Origin: a candidate division Zixibacteria bacterium DG_27
GTDB lineage: Bacteria > Zixibacteria > MSB-5A5 > DG-27
Reading direction: 5' to 3'
DNA length: 8,921 nucleotides
Assembly (NCBI GenBank): GCA_001302725.1
Contig: LIZU01000032.1
Coordinates: forward strand, 1 to 8,921
How positions within the stretch are numbered: position 1 is the first letter of the stretch; each line of letters begins with the position of its first letter. The translations under genes were made by a program, and so were the position numbers. The notes below the pieces were generated by a model. The model did no database searches. It saw nothing but the letters and a program-made list of their open reading frames with translations, and was not told the origin of the DNA. This document shows, piece after piece, positions 5,927 to 8,921 of this stretch.

Positions 5927-8206
5927 TTGGACAACTCCTCTCAGTTTAGAGGTGCGGGGCTGAAGACTCGTTTTTTTGTTTCCTCCTTCTACCTTGGATT
6001 CCTCTCTCTAGTTGCCCAGACGATCCTCTTGCGGGAGATGCTGGCAGTCTTTTCCGGTAACGAGATCGTCCTCGGGGCGATATTGGCTTTCTGGCTTCTG
6101 TGGGTTGGCCTGGGCAGTCTCTTCGCGAACTGGTTTTCGAAGAGATTTTCGAGGTCTCTCACAAGTCTCGGCTGGAGCTATCCGGTCGCGGTATTCTCCC
6201 TCTTTGTCGGCATCTTTCTCGTTCGCCACTGCGGTAAGCTCTGGGGATACCTTCCCGGAGAGACAATTCCGTTGCCGCAGACCGTGATTACCGCAGCGCT
6301 CTCTCCGGCCCCTCTGTGTCTGCTTTTAGGCTTCCTCTTTGTCTTGAACGCCTCGTTGTTCTCAGAGAGGCTTGGCGAGAACCTGACGAATAAGGTTTAC
6401 CTGTTGGAGGCCGTCGGTGCCACCGTTGGAGGGATCGTCGTGACCTTCCTGTTAATACCTTACGTTTCCAATATCAACATCGCTTTTCTGATTCTGTTGA
6501 CCAGCCTGATTGCCGGCTTGTATCTGTTCTCTTCTCAAGGGAAGAGAATCAGTATCGCTGTGGTTTCGCTTGTTGCGATTGCAGACCTGCTTCTGCTCGT
6601 TTTTGGTTTTACCAGTGGAATCGACAGATCCAGCTTGAAAAGCGTCTGGCGCGGCTTCTCGGTTCGGGAGAATGTCGACAGCAAATACGGGAAAATCATC
6701 GTCACCCAGGATAGAGACCTCCTCGGTTTCTACGAAAACAGTTCCCTGGGTTTCTACCTCCCCAATGAATCTCACGCCGAGGAGAGCATTCACTTAGCTC
6801 TTTTGCAGCTCCAAAAACCACAGAGTCTGCTTCTGATCGGAGGTGGTCCCGGCGATAATCTCAACGAGGCTGTCAAATACCAGCACCTGAAAGTTGACTA
6901 CGTGGAGTTAGACCCGGAGTTGGTAAGGGTGGCAGAGAAACACCTCGCCTTTTCACCTCAGGTGAAAGAGAGGGTCAGCTTTCATTTTCTCGACGGTCGT
7001 TTTTACGTCAAAGGAGCGGAGCGGAAGTATGATGCCGTCATCTTGGATCTCCCGGAGCCCTTGAGCGCTCAGGTCAACCGCTTTTATTCCCGGGAGTTTT
7101 TCGAGGAGGTGCGAGGGATTCTCAAACCCGGAGGGGTTTTCTCCTTCAAGCTCCCCTCCTCGGAGAACTACATCAGCCCCCAGAGGGCTCAACTTCTAGG
7201 CTCCCTGAAGAGAACCATGGAGCTGGTTTTCGAGCAGGTTCTGATTCTGCCCGGCACGAGCAACATATTCCTGGGGACAGACCCAAGCGGAGAACTCCTC
7301 TCGGATCCAGATCTTCTCCTTGAGAGGCTCGACGCAGCGCAGATTGAGACCAAGTTCGTAAATCAGAACTTCCTCTTCGACCGCCTCTCCTTTTTCAGAA
7401 TGAGAATGCTGGAGGACAACCTGGCCGCCACCATACCGAGGGTCAACAGCGATCTCAATCCCATCTGCTACTACTACGGAGGGCTATTGTGGGCCAGCCA
7501 GTTCAGACTTGGGGGCGGGAAAATCTTACAGTTCTTTTATAAACTCCCGGGAGGTTGGCCGTGGTTTTTCGTCCTGGCATTAGGGGTAATGATCTATCTT
7601 CTGTCGAGAATAAGAGCGGATCACCTCGGTGCCACCTCGAAGCTACTCATATTCACGGTCGGCTTTGCCAGCATGGTGGGGGAGGTAGTGATCCTGCTCT
7701 CCTATCAAACCTTTCGGGGCTACCTTTACTCTCGAATCGGACTTCTGCTGGCACTGTTCATGGCGGGGCTCGCCCTGGGGGCTCTCGTGGGAAGGAGATA
7801 TCGCTTACAGATCAAGGGATTGCCTAAAGCCCTCCTTCTCTGCCAGGTGGCCTTCGTTATCTACATCTCGGTCTTCATAATTTCTCTGGGCGTCATCTCC
7901 TCGGGGAGCATCCCCTCTTTGGTCGTTGAGATGGTAACGTATATCTATATGCTGGTTGCGGGCCTGTTGGGGGGGATGCAGTTCGTCTTCGCAAACAATA
8001 TCATAATGCGAGTGCAGTCCCGGGAGGTCACCAGATCCTGTGGCACCGCCTATGGGTTGGACCTTCTCGGTTCCGGGGTCGGTGCCGCCTTCTGCAGTGC
8101 TTTTTTCATTCCCCTCTTAGGATTGAGGGAAACGCTGGGGCTACTTTTAGTTTTCGCCCTGCTGTGCATTTCTCTGCTGACTTGGTTAGTCGTTGGCAGT
8201 GATTAG
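5927..8206 (+). CDS. Multi-spanning membrane protein with central spermidine-synthase-like domain
   Basis: This 759-aa protein has three parts. Residues 15-229 contain seven hydrophobic segments (about 15-35, 44-66, 83-100, 117-146, 155-178, 181-201, 208-229). Residues 245-500 are a Rossmann-fold domain of the spermidine synthase family, with GGGPGD (305-310), YVELDP (325-330), DG (356-357) and the catalytic-region motif LDLPEP (373-378), then NRFYSREFFEEVRGILKPGG. Residues 544-757 hold about seven more membrane segments. In aminopropyltransferases the motif is usually D-x-x-D-P; here D374 is kept and the second acid is E377. Basic loops (67-80, 561-573, 622-634, 695-703) suggest cytoplasmic loops, which places the central domain outside. 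The substrate is unknown; true spermidine synthase activity is doubtful. TTG 5927 is used because TGA precedes it in frame at 5921-5923 and no ATG or GTG follows in the next dozen codons; GAGGGA lies 10 bases upstream. The gene starts 22 bases after amrS and ends the operon. Confidence 0.88.
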   Translation: MDNSSQFRGAGLKTRFFVSSFYLGFLSLVAQTILLREMLAVFSGNEIVLGAILAFWLLWVGLGSLFANWFSKRFSRSLTSLGWSYPVAVFSLFVGIFLVRHCGKLWGYLPGETIPLPQTVITAALSPAPLCLLLGFLFVLNASLFSERLGENLTNKVYLLEAVGATVGGIVVTFLLIPYVSNINIAFLILLTSLIAGLYLFSSQGKRISIAVVSLVAIADLLLLVFGFTSGIDRSSLKSVWRGFSVRENVDSKYGKIIVTQDRDLLGFYENSSLGFYLPNESHAEESIHLALLQLQKPQSLLLIGGGPGDNLNEAVKYQHLKVDYVELDPELVRVAEKHLAFSPQVKERVSFHFLDGRFYVKGAERKYDAVILDLPEPLSAQVNRFYSREFFEEVRGILKPGGVFSFKLPSSENYISPQRAQLLGSLKRTMELVFEQVLILPGTSNIFLGTDPSGELLSDPDLLLERLDAAQIETKFVNQNFLFDRLSFFRMRMLEDNLAATIPRVNSDLNPICYYYGGLLWASQFRLGGGKILQFFYKLPGGWPWFFVLALGVMIYLLSRIRADHLGATSKLLIFTVGFASMVGEVVILLSYQTFRGYLYSRIGLLLALFMAGLALGALVGRRYRLQIKGLPKALLLCQVAFVIYISVFIISLGVISSGSIPSLVVEMVTYIYMLVAGLLGGMQFVFANNIIMRVQSREVTRSCGTAYGLDLLGSGVGAAFCSAFFIPLLGLRETLGLLLVFALLCISLLTWLVVGSD

Positions 8207-8384
8207 TCACGCTCTCTTACGGATCATATTTTGACACGTAACCGCATCTTCACTGGGAGGAGAGAGCACCTGGGGGAGGGTTTCTAGCAGGGTAGCCCCC
8301 TGGCGGAGGCCAGGGGGATTGCTGTAATGAAAACCAATAGGTCGAGCTTTCTGCCCGACAAACCTTCTGATTAGTGAGCATGGG
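8207..8384. other. Spacer between convergent genes
   Basis: 178 bases between the end of the synthase-like gene and the end of the exported-protein gene. Apart from the hairpin at 8286-8323 it holds a purine-rich stretch (about 8254-8280) and a TTGACA at 8231-8236 with no acceptable -10 box. A 15-codon frame from ATG 8327 to TAG 8374 has AGGGGG upstream, but that belongs to the hairpin stem. No gene is supported. Confidence 0.5.
8286..8323. terminator. Perfect 9-bp hairpin between convergent genes, possible terminator without T-tract
   Basis: CCCCCTGGC (8296-8304), loop GGAG (8305-8308) and GCCAGGGGG (8309-8317) form a perfect nine-pair, very GC-rich stem with a four-base loop. AGCA (8286-8289) and TGCT (8320-8323) can add a four-pair outer stem across an interior loop. 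The hairpin lies about 90 bases after the synthase-like gene and about 70 bases after the end of the minus-strand exported-protein gene, the right place to stop both transcripts. Neither strand has a T-run after the stem, so it is not a standard intrinsic terminator. It may protect RNA ends or act with Rho. CAGGG (8288-8292) and CCCTG (8298-8302) offer a weaker, mutually exclusive fold. Confidence 0.5.
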
Positions 8385-8816
8385 TTAGAAGGGAGTCTTC
8401 AAATATAATCGTAATAGCACTGATTCGCTATCATAAGTGCAAAGTAGTCTATAGGTCCCGTTGTTGAACAAAGAGGCACTGACGCCCAGAAGGTCGGCAA
8501 AGCGATCCCTGAGGCTGTAACCCTCCCGGTAGGCATCCGCAATCTCCTTAGCAACTCCGAGGGTCATCACTATGCCTCCGCTGAGATACTTGTCCATCCG
8601 TTTCGACAACAGCTGGTGAGCTGCATAAGATCCCATGAAGTGCTGCCACTTGTCGGGATTCTTGACACACCAGCGCTCGTAGTCGACAAAGAACCAGGGA
8701 TCCTTTTCTGCAGTCAACTGCTTGAACTCACCGTCGTAAGGGTATGTCCAGGAGTGAGCCACACTTGGGAGAAAGAAAACCGAAAGCGAGAGCGCCAGAA
8801 ACATCCGAGCGAACAT
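8385..8816 (-). CDS. Small exported protein with YfiM/DUF2279-like core
   Basis: The 143-aa product begins with a clear Sec-type signal peptide (MFARMFLALSLSVFFLPSVA, likely cut around residues 20-22 after SVA or AHS). There is no lipobox cysteine, so the mature form should be soluble in the periplasm or outside the cell. The core DKWQHFMGSYAAHQLL (55-70), then LGVAKEIADAYREGYS (86-101) and DRFADLLGV (104-112) has the pattern D-K-x-x-H-F ... G-x-x-K-E-x-x-D ... S-x-x-D ... D-x-x-G seen in YfiM-like/DUF2279 proteins, whose function is unknown. The match is by motif pattern only. Two cysteines, C50 and C126, could form a disulfide after export. ATG 8816 has no good Shine-Dalgarno sequence; an ATG at residue 5 would shorten the basic n-region. 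The gene is transcribed toward the plus operon, with a hairpin between them. Confidence 0.75.
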   Translation of the reverse strand: MFARMFLALSLSVFFLPSVAHSWTYPYDGEFKQLTAEKDPWFFVDYERWCVKNPDKWQHFMGSYAAHQLLSKRMDKYLSGGIVMTLGVAKEIADAYREGYSLRDRFADLLGVSASLFNNGTYRLLCTYDSESVLLRLYLKTPF

Positions 8817-8921
8817 TTTGTAAGACCGGTTTCGAATTCGTCGATTTGGGTTGATTACAACGAAGCGTTGCCTAACGAAGATCTACTCAAGAATAAGGTC
8901 TCTGGAGGCCCTACTTCATTG
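8817..8921 (-). promoter_or_regulatory. Upstream region of the exported-protein gene, short repeats, no clear promoter
   Basis: Minus-strand TGTAAT (around 8857-8852) matches five of six bases of a -10 box, but no acceptable -35 lies 16-18 bases upstream. The stretch has a perfect short inverted repeat CAACG-AAG-CGTTG (8858-8870) immediately upstream of that -10-like box and a second AACGAAG copy at 8874-8880. Such a site next to a promoter could bind a regulator, but the evidence is thin. Confidence 0.25.

Noticed and set aside
8231..8259. TTGACA at 8231-8236 as a possible plus-strand promoter
   Set aside because: The sequence 17 bases downstream is TGGGAG, which does not resemble a -10 box, and no gene follows on that strand.
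8327..8374. 15-codon frame (ATG 8327 to TAG 8374) after the hairpin
   Set aside because: The apparent Shine-Dalgarno AGGGGG is the 3' arm of the hairpin and the peptide is too short to support.

Overview
The window looks like chromosomal DNA of a free-living, probably anaerobic bacterium of moderate GC content (by eye a little over half G+C). Recognisable families are a bacterial Lon protease, an Hsp20 chaperone, a DUF362 protein, an AmmeMemoRadiSam-type radical SAM enzyme with a twin-arginine leader, and a multi-spanning spermidine-synthase-like protein. That mix recalls Desulfobacterota/Geobacter-like bacteria or uncultured candidate lineages. The placement is an inference; nothing here fixes the taxon. 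No mobile element, CRISPR array, tRNA or rRNA was seen.

Layout. (1) Bases 1-224: left edge, holding a doubtful plus-strand coding tail that converges on lon. (2) Bases 255-3515, minus strand: a likely three-gene proteostasis operon read right to left, made of an unrecognised 99-aa protein, an Hsp20 chaperone and Lon, with gaps of about 45 bases. (3) Bases 3516-3848: a 333-base divergent intergenic region with a very good plus-strand sigma-70-type promoter (TTGACA, 17 bases, TATGAT) and a weaker minus-strand candidate. (4) Bases 3849-8206, plus strand: a tight three-gene operon, DUF362 protein, Tat-leader radical SAM enzyme (AmrS family) and a 759-aa protein with seven membrane segments, a spermidine-synthase-like domain and seven more membrane segments. 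(5) Bases 8207-8384: spacer between convergent genes with a perfect 9-bp hairpin. (6) Bases 8385-8816, minus strand: a small exported protein with a YfiM/DUF2279-like core. (7) Bases 8817-8921: its upstream region.

How the genes may work together. The minus operon is a coherent protein quality-control unit: Hsp20 holds unfolded protein and Lon degrades it, while the role of the 99-aa protein is unknown. The plus operon is the most interesting part. Its genes are almost fused (1-base and 22-base gaps), its radical SAM enzyme carries a complete Tat leader with an AxA cleavage site, and the positive-inside rule places the synthase-like domain of the third protein outside the cytoplasm. Two proteins that would normally use S-adenosylmethionine-type cofactors inside the cell thus both appear directed outward. 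This suggests an undescribed envelope-associated modification system, or at least a conflict between sequence signals and known biochemistry that deserves a test.
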